Shown here: piece after piece, positions 1 to 11,241 of the stretch
How the letters are laid out: every line of letters starts with the position of its first letter
Numbering within the stretch: position 1 is the stretch's first letter
Source of the DNA: Rhodococcus erythropolis NBRC 15567
GTDB taxonomy: Bacteria > Actinomycetota > Actinomycetes > Mycobacteriales > Mycobacteriaceae
DNA: 64,000 bases
Direction: 5' to 3'
Assembly: GCF_001552595.1 (NCBI RefSeq)
Contig: NZ_BCRM01000001.1
Coordinates: 806,001 to 870,000 of the forward strand
The notes under the pieces: generated by a model
The model's database searches: none
What the model was told of the DNA's origin: nothing
The model's input: only the letters and a program-made list of their open reading frames with translations
Translations under genes and position numbers: made by a program

Positions 1-53
1 TGCTGCAACGACACATGATCAAAGGCCTCACCTCCGGTGCGGTCAAGGGCTGA
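1..53 (+). CDS. ugpE: ABC transporter permease, C-terminal end only (UgpE-like)
   Basis: Only the last 16 codons and a TGA stop (51-53) are inside the window. The tail QRHMIKGLTSGAVKG resembles the conserved C-terminus of MalG/UgpE-type permeases. It lies directly upstream of a substrate-binding lipoprotein and an ATPase, the same order (permease, binding protein, ATPase) as mycobacterial ugpAEBC. The symbol is by synteny and family only; the rest of the gene is off the left edge. Confidence 0.6.
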   Translation, partial: LQRHMIKGLTSGAVKG

Positions 54-91
54 CAGCTTTTCCCGTCACATTTCTTTCTCGAGGAGCAGTA

Positions 92-1423
92 ATGGCAAAC
101 ATGAACAGGCGCGGATTTCTGAGCCTCGGCGGTGCAATCGCCGCCGGCGCAGCACTGACCGCGTGCGCGGGATCCGGTGGTTCCAGCGCTGATGCTGCGG
201 GAACATCCGGTGCGTCGGGTGAGTCCAACACCATCACCTTCTGGTCGAACCACCCGGGTAAGTCCACCGACGTGGAGAAGGAATTGATCAACCGCTTCCA
301 GACCAAGTACCCGGACTTGAAGGTCAACTTGGTGGACGGCGGCAAGAACTACGAAGAGGTGGCGCAGAAGTTCAACGCTGCCCTCTCCGGCGGAGATGTT
401 CCCGATGTGGTTGTGCTGTCGGATGTCTGGTGGTTCAACTACGCACTTGCCGGGGCAATCGAGCCGCTCGACGGACTCTTCTCCGAGGTGGGCGTCGACT
501 CGGCCGACTACGTCGACTCGTTGCTCGCCGACTACCTGTTCCAGGGCAAGCACTACGCACTTCCCTATGCGCGGTCGACGCCGTTGTTCTACTACAACAA
601 GGCGGTCTGGTCGCAGGCCGGACTTCCCGACCGTGGGCCTGCAACGTGGCAGGAGTTCGACGAGTGGGGACCTGAGCTGCAGAAGGTCGTGGGCAACGGC
701 AAGTTGGCACACGGGTGGGGCAACGCGAAGGATTACCTCGGCTGGACCTACGAAGGCCCCATCTGGACCTTCGGCGGATCGTACTCCGACCAGTGGAATC
801 TGCAGTTCGACAACGAGAAGACCATTGCCGCAGGGCAGTTCCTCTCCAGCATGATTCACGACAAGAAGTACGCCGCGGTTTCCACCGACATCGCAAACGA
901 ATTCGGTACGGGCATCCTGGCGTCGACCATCGCGTCGACGGGTGACCTGTCCGGCATCAAGAAGACTGCCAACTTCGACTTCGGCACCGCTTTCCTCCCG
1001 GCAGTGGACGGAACTCCCGGTTGCCCCACCGGCGGCGCCGGACTTGCCATCCCGTCCAAGATCTCCGATCAGCGTAAGAAGAACGCGCTCAAGTTCATCG
1101 ACTTCATCACCAATGGTGAGAACACGGCGTACTTCTCGCAGAACGTCGGCTACATGCCGGTCCGCAAGTCGGCAACGTCGGAGCCGAGCATGAAGGCATT
1201 CCTCGACGCGAATCCGAACTCCCGTACCGCTGTGGATCAGCTTTCGCGTACGCGCTCGCAGGACTACGCACGCGTGTTCGTCCCGGGTGGCGATCAGATC
1301 ATCGGCACCGGACTCGAGCAGATTGCTCTCCAGAAAGCCGACGTCGCATCGACATTCGCCGGCGTTGCCACCCAGTTGCAGCAGATCATCGACCGGCAGA
1401 TCACCCCAAAGCTGCCGAAGTAG
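92..1423 (+). CDS. ugpB: Extracellular sugar/glycerol-3-phosphate-binding lipoprotein (UgpB-like)
   Basis: Periplasmic-type solute-binding protein of the family 1 (UgpB/MalE) fold, 443 aa, capturing the substrate outside the membrane for the ABC importer. The N-terminus has a twin-arginine signal (NRRGFLSLGG, R6-R7) followed by a lipobox LTAC with the lipidated Cys at residue 25, so export is probably by Tat with lipid anchoring. The mature part starts with a typical FWSNHPG segment and an NLVDGGKNYEEV region found in UgpB-like proteins. ATG 92 is preceded by GAGGAG at 81-86. It is 38 bp after the permease stop and 15 bp before the ATPase, so one operon. The substrate could be another sugar; UgpB is favoured by gene order. 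Confidence 0.8.
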   Translation: MANMNRRGFLSLGGAIAAGAALTACAGSGGSSADAAGTSGASGESNTITFWSNHPGKSTDVEKELINRFQTKYPDLKVNLVDGGKNYEEVAQKFNAALSGGDVPDVVVLSDVWWFNYALAGAIEPLDGLFSEVGVDSADYVDSLLADYLFQGKHYALPYARSTPLFYYNKAVWSQAGLPDRGPATWQEFDEWGPELQKVVGNGKLAHGWGNAKDYLGWTYEGPIWTFGGSYSDQWNLQFDNEKTIAAGQFLSSMIHDKKYAAVSTDIANEFGTGILASTIASTGDLSGIKKTANFDFGTAFLPAVDGTPGCPTGGAGLAIPSKISDQRKKNALKFIDFITNGENTAYFSQNVGYMPVRKSATSEPSMKAFLDANPNSRTAVDQLSRTRSQDYARVFVPGGDQIIGTGLEQIALQKADVASTFAGVATQLQQIIDRQITPKLPK

Positions 1424-1438
1424 TAGGAGAGAACACTC

Positions 1439-2524
1439 ATGGCCAACGTGCAATTCGCGGGAGTCACGCACCGCTACGAAGGAACCGATCGACCGGCAGT
1501 CGACCGTCTCGACCTCGACATCGCCGACGGTGAGTTCCTGGTACTCGTAGGACCTTCCGGTTGCGGTAAGTCCACCAGCCTGCGAATGCTCGCCGGTCTC
1601 GAATCCGCGTCGGACGGCCGGATCGAGATCGGCGGCACGGACGTCACGCATCTCGCTCCGCGAGCACGTGACGTCGCCATGGTGTTTCAGAGTTACGCGC
1701 TGTACCCGAACATGACCGTCGAGCAGAACATGGGTTTTGCGCTCCAGAACGCGGGAGTGGGAAAGTCCGAACGGCGCGAGCGGGTACTCGAGGCAGCACG
1801 GATGCTTGAACTCGAACCGCTGCTCGGACGTAAACCGGCCAAGCTGTCCGGTGGGCAACGTCAGCGAGTTGCCATGGGTAGGGCCATCGTTCGCCATCCC
1901 AAGGTGTTCTGCATGGATGAGCCGCTCAGCAATCTGGACGCCAAACTACGCGTGAGCACGCGGTCGCAGATCGCTGCCTTACAGCGTCGACTCGGCACCA
2001 CGACGGTCTACGTCACCCACGATCAGGTCGAGGCGATGACGATGGGGGACCGGGTGGCGGTGATGCTGGACGGTCGTTTGCAGCAGGTGGCGAAGCCGCG
2101 GGAACTTTATGACAACCCCGTCAACACCTTTGTGGCCGCCTTCATCGGATCGCCCGGCATGAACCTGATCGAAGCGCCGGTCGAGGGTACCGTCGCAGTG
2201 CTCGGTGACCTGCGGATTCCGCTGCCCACCGGGGCGTCCGAGCGGGAGCGGGTCGTCGTGGGAGTGCGTCCCGAGTCGTGGGATCTGGTGGGAGCGTGGC
2301 GAAAGGGCTCGCTGGCCGTGGATGGCGACCTGCTTGAAGAGCTGGGCGCCGAATCGTTCGTCTATGCAAAGGGTGCCCCGGATTCGCAGTGGCAGAGCCG
2401 ATCCGGCCGAATCGTCATTCGCGTCGATCGGAAGATGTCGGTGGCACCGGGGGAGTCGCTTCATCTGCTGCCCAAGGCCGGCGAGGTGTACTTCTTTTCC
2501 GCGGAGACCGGGGTACGTCTGTAG
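1439..2524 (+). CDS. ugpC: ABC transporter ATP-binding protein, MalK/UgpC family
   Basis: Cytoplasmic ATPase (361 aa) powering the importer encoded just upstream. Walker [10 protein letters not shown] is at residues 38-46, the Q-loop is in [12 protein letters not shown], the signature is [14 protein letters not shown], and Walker B is [17 protein letters not shown]-terminal TOBE-type domain (about residue 235 onward) is typical of MalK/UgpC regulatory domains. The RBS is TAGGAGAG, 8 nt before ATG. Length is normal for the family. It is the last gene of the ugp-type operon; the next gene begins 16 bp later and may be co-transcribed. Confidence 0.85.
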   Translation: MANVQFAGVTHRYEGTDRPAVDRLDLDIADGEFLVLVGPSGCGKSTSLRMLAGLESASDGRIEIGGTDVTHLAPRARDVAMVFQSYALYPNMTVEQNMGFALQNAGVGKSERRERVLEAARMLELEPLLGRKPAKLSGGQRQRVAMGRAIVRHPKVFCMDEPLSNLDAKLRVSTRSQIAALQRRLGTTTVYVTHDQVEAMTMGDRVAVMLDGRLQQVAKPRELYDNPVNTFVAAFIGSPGMNLIEAPVEGTVAVLGDLRIPLPTGASERERVVVGVRPESWDLVGAWRKGSLAVDGDLLEELGAESFVYAKGAPDSQWQSRSGRIVIRVDRKMSVAPGESLHLLPKAGEVYFFSAETGVRL

Positions 2525-2540
2525 CGATACTGTGTGCGGC

Positions 2541-2867
2541 ATGACCGTCGCACGTTCGCTATTGCTGTTCGTACTCGCCGCGCTGCTCGAGATCGGGGGC
2601 GCGTGGTTGGTGTGGCAGGGAATTCGCGAGCACAAGGGCTGGATCTGGGTAGGGCTCGGCGTCATCTCGCTCGGTCTCTACGGTCTGGTCGCGACCATGC
2701 AAGCCGATGCGAACTTCGGGCGCATCCTCGCCGCGTACGGCGGGATCTTCGTAGCGGGTTCACTGCTGTGGGCGGTGGTGATGGACGGATTCCGCCCGGA
2801 TCGTTTCGACATCGCCGGTGCGCTGATCTGTCTGGTCGGCGTCGGGGTGATCATGTACGCCCGGTAG
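2541..2867 (+). CDS. YnfA (UPF0060) family small membrane protein
   Basis: A 108-aa integral membrane protein with four hydrophobic segments. It opens with [19 protein letters not shown] and ends [10 protein letters not shown], the hallmark arrangement of the YnfA/UPF0060 family, which is related in fold to small multidrug resistance transporters. ATG at 2541 gives the normal family length; a longer upstream reading would run through the ugpC gene and is rejected. It follows ugpC by 16 bp on the same strand. The substrate is not known; a drug efflux role is proposed for relatives but cannot be seen here. Confidence 0.85.
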   Translation: MTVARSLLLFVLAALLEIGGAWLVWQGIREHKGWIWVGLGVISLGLYGLVATMQADANFGRILAAYGGIFVAGSLLWAVVMDGFRPDRFDIAGALICLVGVGVIMYAR

Positions 2868-2920
2868 GGCCTTCGGCCCCGTGCGCGCTCAGGGAGTCCA
2901 GGGGGTCCTTAAGCGCGCAC
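2867..2920. terminator. Hairpins between convergent genes
   Basis: Two inverted repeats lie between the convergent ynfA-like and peptidase genes. GGGCC-TTC-GGCCC spans 2867-2879 and overlaps the stop codon. GTGCGCGCT (2881-2889) pairs with AGCGCGCAC (2912-2920). Neither has a clear U-tract, so a terminator role is likely but not proven. Confidence 0.5.
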
Positions 2921-2935
2921 AGGGGCTTGCCCTTG

Positions 2936-4894
2936 CTACCAGATCTTCACACGCTTCTCCGGCTCCAAATACAGTGCGTCACCTGGCTTGACGTCGAACT
3001 CCTCGTGGAACGTGTCGAGGTTGCGGACGACGCCGTTGCACCGGAACTCCGGCGGCGAGTGCGGGTCGACGGCCAGACGGCGAAGCGCTTCGGCCTCACG
3101 GGCCTTCGTGCGCCATACCTGCGCCCACCCGAAGAACACGCGCTGCAGACCGGTGAGTCCGTCGATGACCGGAGGTTCGGTACCTTCGGTCGCGATCTTG
3201 TACGCCGCGATCGCGATCGACAGCCCGCCGAGATCGCCGATGTTCTCGCCGATCGTGAATTCACCGTTGACGTGGTGGCCCGGCAGTTCCTTGGGCTCGA
3301 ACTCGTTGTACTGCTCGATGAGAGCCTTTGTGCGCTTGCCGAATTCGCTACGATCCTCGTCGGTCCACCAGTCGACCATGTTGCCGTCGCCGTCGTACTT
3401 GGCGCCCTGATCGTCGAAGCCGTGCCCGATCTCGTGGCCGATGACGGCACCGATGCCGCCGTAGTTGGCGGCGTCGTCGGCTGCGGCGTCGAAGAACGGC
3501 GGCTGGAGAATGGCTGCGGGGAACACGATTTCGTTCATGCCCGGGTTGTAGTAGGCGTTGACGGTCTGCGGCGTCATGAACCACTCGTCACGGTCCACGG
3601 GGCCACCCAGCTTGGCCAGGTCACGGTCGTACTCGGCGGCGTATCCACGACGGTAGTTGCCCACCAGGTCGGTAGCCGAGATATCGAGACCGGCGTAGTC
3701 ACGCCACTTGTCGGGGTAACCGATCTTCGGGGTGAACTTCTCGAGCTTGGCCAACGCGGCCTCACGAGTCTGCGGGCTCATCCACTCGAGGTCGGAGATG
3801 TTGCGGCGGTACGCCTCCTGCAGGTTGGCGACCAGTTCCAGCATGCGGGTCTTCGCCTCAGCGGGGAAGTGACGGTCGACGTAGAGCTTGCCGACGGCCT
3901 CGCCGAGCAGATCTTGCACCAGGCTGACTCCGCGCTTCCAGCGCTCACGGTTCTCTTCGGTACCCGAGAGCGTGGTTCCGTAGAAAGCGAAGGTCTCGTC
4001 GACCAGCGCCGAATGCAGGTAGGGGGAGCGAGCGTGCAGCACCTTCCACGCTGCCCATGCCTTCCAGTCGTCGAGTGACTCCGACGCCCAGAGTGCGGTG
4101 AAGGTGTGCAGGAAATCGGGCTGACGGACCACGATCTCGGCGAACTTCTCCGAATCGGCGCCGAGACCGGACAACCATGCCGCCCAGTCCAAACCGGGGT
4201 TCTGCTCGGTCAGTTCCTCGAAGCCCACGAGGTTGTAACTCAGATCTGCGTCACGACGCTTGACGACGTCCCAATGCCCGGCCGCGATCTTCTTCTCGAG
4301 TTCGAACACACGCTGTGCGTCGTAGCCGACGCCGGCGAGGGTGAACATCTTGTCGATGTGCGCGACGTACTTCTCGCGGATCTCCGCGTAGTTGTCCTCG
4401 CGGTAGTACGACTCGTCGGGCAGGCTGATTCCCGACTGGCTGAAGTGGATCAGGTACCGCTCGGAATTCTTGGCATCGGTGTCGACGTAATGCGAGATGG
4501 CACCGCCGACGCCGACGCGCTGGTGGCGTCCGATCACGGTGGCCAACGACGACCGGTCCGGCGCATCGGCGACGGCGTCCAGCTCGTCGTCGATGGGGCT
4601 GAGGCCCGCGGCCTCCACGGCGTCGGCGTCCATGAAGCTCGAGTACAGGTCGCCGATGCGCTGTGCATCGGTACCGGCGGCAGAGTTGGACTCCGCGGCT
4701 TCGGTGATGATGGTCTGTACGTCTTCTTCGGCCTTGTCGTAGAGCGTCCGGAAGGCCCCGTCGACTGCGCGGTCTGCCGGAATCTCGTATTCGGCGAGCC
4801 ATTTTCCGTTGACGTGGACGAACAGATCGTCCTGCGCCCGTGTGTCGCCGTCGAGGTGGGTGAGGTCGATGCCTGAGCGATGAGCCGTGGTCAT
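2936..4894 (-). CDS. M13 family zinc metallopeptidase (neprilysin/PepO/Zmp1-like)
   Basis: Zinc endopeptidase of 652 aa, close to the usual length of bacterial M13 enzymes such as mycobacterial Zmp1. The zinc site HEIGH is at residues 487-491, with the third ligand Glu550 in ENIGDLGG and the substrate-binding motif NAYYNP upstream. The C-terminus VKIW is characteristic of the family. No signal peptide or N-terminal membrane helix is visible, as in several actinobacterial members that are exported by unclear means. It is a single gene, convergent with the ynfA-like gene and divergent from the araC-like gene. Confidence 0.9.
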   Translation of the reverse strand: MTTAHRSGIDLTHLDGDTRAQDDLFVHVNGKWLAEYEIPADRAVDGAFRTLYDKAEEDVQTIITEAAESNSAAGTDAQRIGDLYSSFMDADAVEAAGLSPIDDELDAVADAPDRSSLATVIGRHQRVGVGGAISHYVDTDAKNSERYLIHFSQSGISLPDESYYREDNYAEIREKYVAHIDKMFTLAGVGYDAQRVFELEKKIAAGHWDVVKRRDADLSYNLVGFEELTEQNPGLDWAAWLSGLGADSEKFAEIVVRQPDFLHTFTALWASESLDDWKAWAAWKVLHARSPYLHSALVDETFAFYGTTLSGTEENRERWKRGVSLVQDLLGEAVGKLYVDRHFPAEAKTRMLELVANLQEAYRRNISDLEWMSPQTREAALAKLEKFTPKIGYPDKWRDYAGLDISATDLVGNYRRGYAAEYDRDLAKLGGPVDRDEWFMTPQTVNAYYNPGMNEIVFPAAILQPPFFDAAADDAANYGGIGAVIGHEIGHGFDDQGAKYDGDGNMVDWWTDEDRSEFGKRTKALIEQYNEFEPKELPGHHVNGEFTIGENIGDLGGLSIAIAAYKIATEGTEPPVIDGLTGLQRVFFGWAQVWRTKAREAEALRRLAVDPHSPPEFRCNGVVRNLDTFHEEFDVKPGDALYLEPEKRVKIW

Positions 4895-5007
4895 TTCTCC
4901 ATCCTTACACGATCATGACGAACTGCTCGGTGTGTGCGTGATCGCTCCAGGCCCCAGTTCATCTCTTGTGCTGGGCAACGTCGGTACCGCATGGCACGAT
5001 CGAATAC

Positions 5008-5457
5008 GTGACCAGCAGACCTGCCGCAGATCCGCACCTGCAGGACCTCGCGCGACTACGACGCGTGCGTGACCGTATCGACCGGGAGTACGCGCGGCCT
5101 CTGGACGTGGAGGCGCTCGCGCGGGGAGTGAACATGTCTGCGGGGCATCTCAGTCGCCAATTCCGTCAGGCGTACGGCGAACCGCCGTACGCATACCTGA
5201 TGACCAGGCGAATCGAGCGCGCAATGGCGTTACTGCGCCGCGGAGACCTCAGTGTCACGGACGTCTGCTTCGAAGTCGGCTGCAGCTCTCTCGGCACTTT
5301 CAGCAGTAAGTTCACCGAATTGGTAGGGGTCCCGCCCAGCGTCTATCGGCGCGAGGCCGAACAGTCGACGGCCGGAATGCCGTCCTGTGTGTCCAAACAA
5401 GTCACCAGACCGATCAGGAATCGAGAAGCGCAGAACCCACAACCGCAATTAACGTGA
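5008..5457 (+). CDS. AraC family transcriptional regulator (short form)
   Basis: A 149-aa DNA-binding protein consisting essentially of the two AraC helix-turn-helix motifs: [26 protein letters not shown], then [32 protein letters not shown] with the usual family end. It has no separate ligand-binding domain. GTG at 5008 is preferred; an in-frame ATG at 4966 would add 14 residues unlike the family. The stop overlaps a possible GTG start of the following VOC gene (5454), suggesting translational coupling and control of the downstream VOC and UvrA-like genes. Confidence 0.8.
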   Translation: MTSRPAADPHLQDLARLRRVRDRIDREYARPLDVEALARGVNMSAGHLSRQFRQAYGEPPYAYLMTRRIERAMALLRRGDLSVTDVCFEVGCSSLGTFSSKFTELVGVPPSVYRREAEQSTAGMPSCVSKQVTRPIRNREAQNPQPQLT

Positions 5458-5462
5458 TCGCC

Positions 5463-5873
5463 ATGGACATCACCATTCACTCGAGTTTCCTTCCGCAGGA
5501 CGACCCTGACGCCGCCCTGAACTTCTACCGCGACACCCTCGGCTTCGAGGTGCGCAACGACGTCGGCTACGACGGGATGCGTTGGATCACGGTGGGGCCG
5601 CCCGGCCAGCCCGGCACCTCCATCGTGTTGCATCCGCCGGCCGTCGATCCCGGAATCACCGACGACGAGCGCCGCACCATCATCGAGATGATGGCCAAGG
5701 GCACGTACGGCGGACTTCTTCTGGCCACCAAAGATCTGGACGATACGTTCGAGCGGCTTCAGGCCGGCGACATCGACGTCGTCCAGGAACCGACCGAGCA
5801 GCCGTACGGCGTTCGCGATTGCGCCGTCCGCGACCCAGCGGGAAACCTGATCCGTATTCAAGAACTGCGCTGA
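5463..5873 (+). CDS. VOC family (glyoxalase/bleomycin-resistance fold) protein
   Basis: A 136-aa single-unit vicinal-oxygen-chelate protein. It begins with the metal-ligand strand ITIHSSF, has the [13 protein letters not shown] helix-strand motif, and ends [17 protein letters not shown], the typical final VOC strand containing the Glu ligand. Family members are lyases, dioxygenases or drug-binding proteins; the reaction cannot be assigned. ATG 5463 is used, but GTG 5454 (overlapping the regulator's stop) is equally possible. Its neighbours, an AraC regulator and a UvrA-like ATPase, resemble drug-response gene groups. Confidence 0.8.
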   Translation: MDITIHSSFLPQDDPDAALNFYRDTLGFEVRNDVGYDGMRWITVGPPGQPGTSIVLHPPAVDPGITDDERRTIIEMMAKGTYGGLLLATKDLDDTFERLQAGDIDVVQEPTEQPYGVRDCAVRDPAGNLIRIQELR

Positions 5874-5916
5874 GCCCGTCAACTGCGCTGAGACCGTCAA
5901 CTGCGCTGAGACCGTC
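5863..5916 (+). repeat. Three tandem 18-bp repeats at the end of the VOC gene
   Basis: The unit AACTGCGCTGAGACCGTC occurs three times in a row (5863-5880, 5881-5898, 5899-5916). The first copy differs by one base and contains the VOC stop codon. The copies repeat the end of the coding sequence into the spacer before the UvrA-like gene, probably by replication slippage. Confidence 0.9.
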
Positions 5917-5943
5917 GGCGATCGACTGACAGATGGAGACACG

Positions 5944-8304
<2,361 letters not shown>

Positions 8305-8317
8305 CCTGGCTCCTACC

Positions 8318-9307
8318 TCAGGCGTCGATACCCAGGTTGATGACGGCGAGGTAGGAACCGTCCGACTGCTTCTCGACGGTCATGAGGCCGGTGTCGTCGT
8401 AGATGCCGTCACTGGCGTTGTTCGTGTTGTTCTCACGACCGGTGTGCTCGCTGTACGGGGACTGCGAGTACACCTCGTCGAGAAGGGTCTCGTCGAAGAA
8501 GGTCTGCGACGTGAGGACCGTCTTCTTGTCGATGTGCACCTTGACGTGAATGTGGGTGGTGCGGCCCATGTACCAGCCGGGAAAGATCGTGGTGAACTGG
8601 GCGATGCCGTTTGCATCGGTGGTCTGGGCGCCGCGCAGGTAGGTGCCGTCGTCGGTGGTGGTGGCTTCGGTGTCGCCGACGCTGTACGAACCGTCGGAGG
8701 TCTCGCCGGAACCACCCATGCCGCCGCCCATTCCTCCGGGGGCGCCTGACGGAGGTTCGCCCATTCCACCTCCGGGTGCACCTGACGGAGGTTCACCCAT
8801 CCCGCCGGCCGGGGGAGTTCCGCCGCCGCCACCGCCGCCGCCGTTGGCGCTCAGCGACCCGGATTCGAAGCCGGAGTACACGCCGCCGGCGTCGCAGTGC
8901 CAGATCTCGACGACGGCGTTGGAGACCGCGCCGATGCTGCCGTCGACGTTGCACTGGCTGTTGTCCTGCACGCGCATTGCCACCTGCAGTGTGGTGCCCG
9001 GACGGTCCTCGCGGATGTCGCCGCGAATGGAGTCGACGTCGAACCAGTAGGGGCCCTGTGTCTCTTCCTTGCTCATGACGCACTGCGGTGCTTTGGCCAG
9101 AAGTGCGGTGACGGCATCGCCGGACGTGGCCGCTGCGGAAGCGCCGGAAGTGGTTGTCGCCGATGCAGCCGCGGCCGAAGTCGTCGTGGCGGTGCCACTG
9201 TTACCGGAACAGGCTGCGATGAGCCCGCCGAGACTGATGGTTCCGCCGAGAGCGAGGGCCCGTCGACGGCTCACGCGTAGCCTGCTCGCTTCGATGTCTT
9301 TGTTCAC
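8318..9307 (-). CDS. Tat-exported intradiol ring-cleavage dioxygenase-like protein
   Basis: A 329-aa member of the protocatechuate/catechol 1,2-dioxygenase fold. GTG at 9307 is chosen because GGAGGT stands 8 nt upstream. The N-terminus carries a twin-arginine signal (SRRRALALGG) and a lipobox-like IAAC, so it is probably a surface lipoprotein. The iron ligands are recognisable: Tyr in GGVYSGF, then Tyr and two His in GWYMGRTTHIHVKV. Between the two ligand regions lies a Gly/Pro/Met-rich low-complexity insertion of about 45 residues containing two GEPPSGAPGG units. Secreted members of this family are common in actinomycetes but their substrates are mostly unknown. It is convergent with the UvrA-like gene (13-bp gap). 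Confidence 0.85.
   Translation of the reverse strand: MNKDIEASRLRVSRRRALALGGTISLGGLIAACSGNSGTATTTSAAAASATTTSGASAAATSGDAVTALLAKAPQCVMSKEETQGPYWFDVDSIRGDIREDRPGTTLQVAMRVQDNSQCNVDGSIGAVSNAVVEIWHCDAGGVYSGFESGSLSANGGGGGGGGTPPAGGMGEPPSGAPGGGMGEPPSGAPGGMGGGMGGSGETSDGSYSVGDTEATTTDDGTYLRGAQTTDANGIAQFTTIFPGWYMGRTTHIHVKVHIDKKTVLTSQTFFDETLLDEVYSQSPYSEHTGRENNTNNASDGIYDDTGLMTVEKQSDGSYLAVINLGIDA
8733..8804 (-). repeat. Two 36-bp direct repeats encoding GEPPSGAPGG units
   Basis: Two adjacent 36-bp units (8733-8768 and 8769-8804) differ at only a few positions and encode the repeated Gly/Pro-rich segment inside the intradiol dioxygenase-like protein. A 36-bp period keeps the reading frame. Confidence 0.85.
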
Positions 9308-9373
9308 GCCGCTGTACCTCCATTGTGTGGGCTGTTGTCTCAATGGTGGACGGGCGACCTGGTGCGGAACTGG

Positions 9374-10300
9374 TTATCCGCTGTGAACTTGCTGGGAGAG
9401 CATCTGGATGCTCGAGGTGGCCCGTACGTAGACCTGCCCGCCGGCGTCGACGATGCGAGTTTCGATCAGCGCGAGCCTGCGCCCGGCGCGAATCACGGAG
9501 GCTTCGGCGCGCAAGACCGGCCCACCGATGTCGGGTGATCGCAGGAAGTCGATCTTGTGGTCGAGGACGCGATAGTCCTGATCGGCGCTGGTCAGGGTCT
9601 GTGCTGCCAGTCCCGTAACGGCGTCGACTGCCGAGATGAGGACACCACCCTGCACGGCGCCCAGCGGGTTGGCCATCCAGGCCACGGGTGAGAACTCACC
9701 GACGACGGAACCTGGCGTCACGTCGACGACAGCAAGATCGAGTAGCCCGGCGAGCGGTCCGCGTTCGAGTTTGCCGCCTCGGATACCTTCGACGACGTCG
9801 GACCCCGACAACCCACTCAGGTTGCTCGTTTTCTCCGGCGTCGGGACCGGTAGCGGCGCACCGTCCACGTAGTCGTCGATTCCGACGACGGGTGGACGCG
9901 AGACCACCATTGCGCGGCCGGCCATCACGGCCAGGAGGGTGCCGTTCTCGTCGCGAAGTTGACCGGACGCGAGCCCGACGCCGTCGTCGAGATGCACGAG
10001 CGTGCCGGAGGCGCCGACGTCTGCGAGAGCGGGAATGTCGGCGCCCGCGCTGACCGTGACCTGCGCGAGCACGGATTGATGGCCCGAGGTCAGTCCCGAG
10101 TACACCGCGCCGCCCATGGCACCGTCGATCATGACGCCGATGGAACCGAGCACCGTCTTGCCACGGTGATCGTGGAAGCGCGGGCCGACTGCCTGCGCGA
10201 AGGCCAAGTCGCCAGGCACGACCGATACGGCGCGCACACCCATCAAGGTGTTGAGGGGGTCAAGTTGTGTGACGGGTGCGGCGGAGTTGTCGATGCTCAT
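9374..10300 (-). CDS. Double hot-dog thioesterase (PaaI-like)
   Basis: A 308-aa protein with two hot-dog-like halves: about residues 30-140, with HDHRGKTVLGSIGVMIDGAMGGAVYS, and about 200-300, with MANPLGAVQGGVLISAVDAVTGLAA. Both carry the G-A/Q-G-G helix start of PaaI/thioesterase-superfamily proteins. It presumably hydrolyses acyl-CoA thioesters in the cytoplasm; the acyl group is unknown. ATG 10300 (MSIDNSAAP) is preferred over an upstream start that adds an Arg-rich stretch. It lies 44 bp downstream of a pirin gene on the same strand. Confidence 0.7.
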   Translation of the reverse strand: MSIDNSAAPVTQLDPLNTLMGVRAVSVVPGDLAFAQAVGPRFHDHRGKTVLGSIGVMIDGAMGGAVYSGLTSGHQSVLAQVTVSAGADIPALADVGASGTLVHLDDGVGLASGQLRDENGTLLAVMAGRAMVVSRPPVVGIDDYVDGAPLPVPTPEKTSNLSGLSGSDVVEGIRGGKLERGPLAGLLDLAVVDVTPGSVVGEFSPVAWMANPLGAVQGGVLISAVDAVTGLAAQTLTSADQDYRVLDHKIDFLRSPDIGGPVLRAEASVIRAGRRLALIETRIVDAGGQVYVRATSSIQMLSQQVHSG

Positions 10301-10344
10301 CCGTCGAGTATCTCCAGCGCGCCCAGTCCTGCCGAGACCGGGTC

Positions 10345-11127
10345 TCAACCACCGATACGTGAATGCATCTCCCAGACGAGGACTTCCGCCCCGGCATCGG
10401 AGGTCAGTTGCTGCCCACCCGAATCGCTCAACCGGACGGCATCACCCTCGTACAGTGTGCCGACGCCCTCCATCTCGGCAGTGCCCTGCGCAACGAAGAC
10501 GTGCAGGAACGGTGCGCTGGGAAGATTCACGGAGGTGCCGGGCAGAATCCGCGCGACGTGCATGGCGGCGTTCTTGTTGTTGATGCGAATCGCCGAGTGA
10601 TCCTTGTAGCGCTCCATTCCGGAGGCCACCGGGATCAGTCCGCCGCGCAGCAGTTCGTCGTCGATCTCGAGTTGTTCGTAGCCGGGAGTCAGTCCACCTT
10701 CGTCCGGTACCACCCACATCTGGATGAAATGCACGGGGTCGGAATGCTGTTCGCCGCCAATACGCCACGAATCGTTCTTCTCGCTGTGCATGATTCCGGT
10801 ACCGGCGCTCATGCGCTGGGCGAGGCCTGGATAGATGACGCCGGTGTGGCCGATGGAATCCTGGTGCACGAGCGAACCGCGAAGTACCCACGTCACGATT
10901 TCCATGTCCTTGTGCGGATGGGTATCGAAACCGGTTCCCGCCAGTACGGTGTCGTCGTTGTTGACGAGCAGCAATCCGTGATGAGTGTTGTCCGGATCGT
11001 AATGCTGTCCGAACGAGAACGAATGTTTCGAATCCAGCCAGGAGACGCGGGATTTCAAGCGATCACCGGAGCGGTGCACATCGATGTGCGGTGTCGTCCG
11101 TGGGGCCTGTGCTCGACCAGATGCCAT
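10345..11127 (-). CDS. Pirin family cupin protein (YhhW-type) 1
   Basis: Bicupin of 260 aa. The N-terminal cupin has the metal ligands H70-x-H72 (DTHPHKDME), H114 and E116 (HSEKND), matching the Fe site of pirins and the YhhW quercetinase-like group. The ATG at 11127 has a strong AAGGAGGA RBS; a longer upstream reading lacks one. It is the third of three pirin genes in a row on this strand. Relatives act as redox-linked regulators or quercetin 2,3-dioxygenases; which applies is unknown. Confidence 0.85.
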   Translation of the reverse strand: MASGRAQAPRTTPHIDVHRSGDRLKSRVSWLDSKHSFSFGQHYDPDNTHHGLLLVNNDDTVLAGTGFDTHPHKDMEIVTWVLRGSLVHQDSIGHTGVIYPGLAQRMSAGTGIMHSEKNDSWRIGGEQHSDPVHFIQMWVVPDEGGLTPGYEQLEIDDELLRGGLIPVASGMERYKDHSAIRINNKNAAMHVARILPGTSVNLPSAPFLHVFVAQGTAEMEGVGTLYEGDAVRLSDSGGQQLTSDAGAEVLVWEMHSRIGG

Positions 11128-11145
11128 GGCTCCTCCTTCTGTGCC

Positions 11146-11191
11146 ACCGGGATCCATCACTACCGGATCCACCACTACCGGCATCCACCCT
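11146..11191. repeat. Short tandem repeats upstream of pirin gene 1
   Basis: Three imperfect 15-16-bp units of the form ACCGG(G)ATCCAYCACT occur at 11146-11161, 11162-11176 and from 11177. They lie in the leader between pirin genes 2 and 1. Function unknown; possibly slippage or regulator sites. Confidence 0.5.
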
Positions 11192-11241
11192 ACGACGAAC
11201 CTGCTGTGTAGTCCGAACATTGGGCGTACTCGGTGGTGTCG

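Noticed and set aside
2534-4078. 514-codon open frame opposite the M13 peptidase
   Set aside because: It is a high-GC shadow of the peptidase gene, rich in Arg/Val/Asp without domain motifs, and conflicts with a well supported gene.
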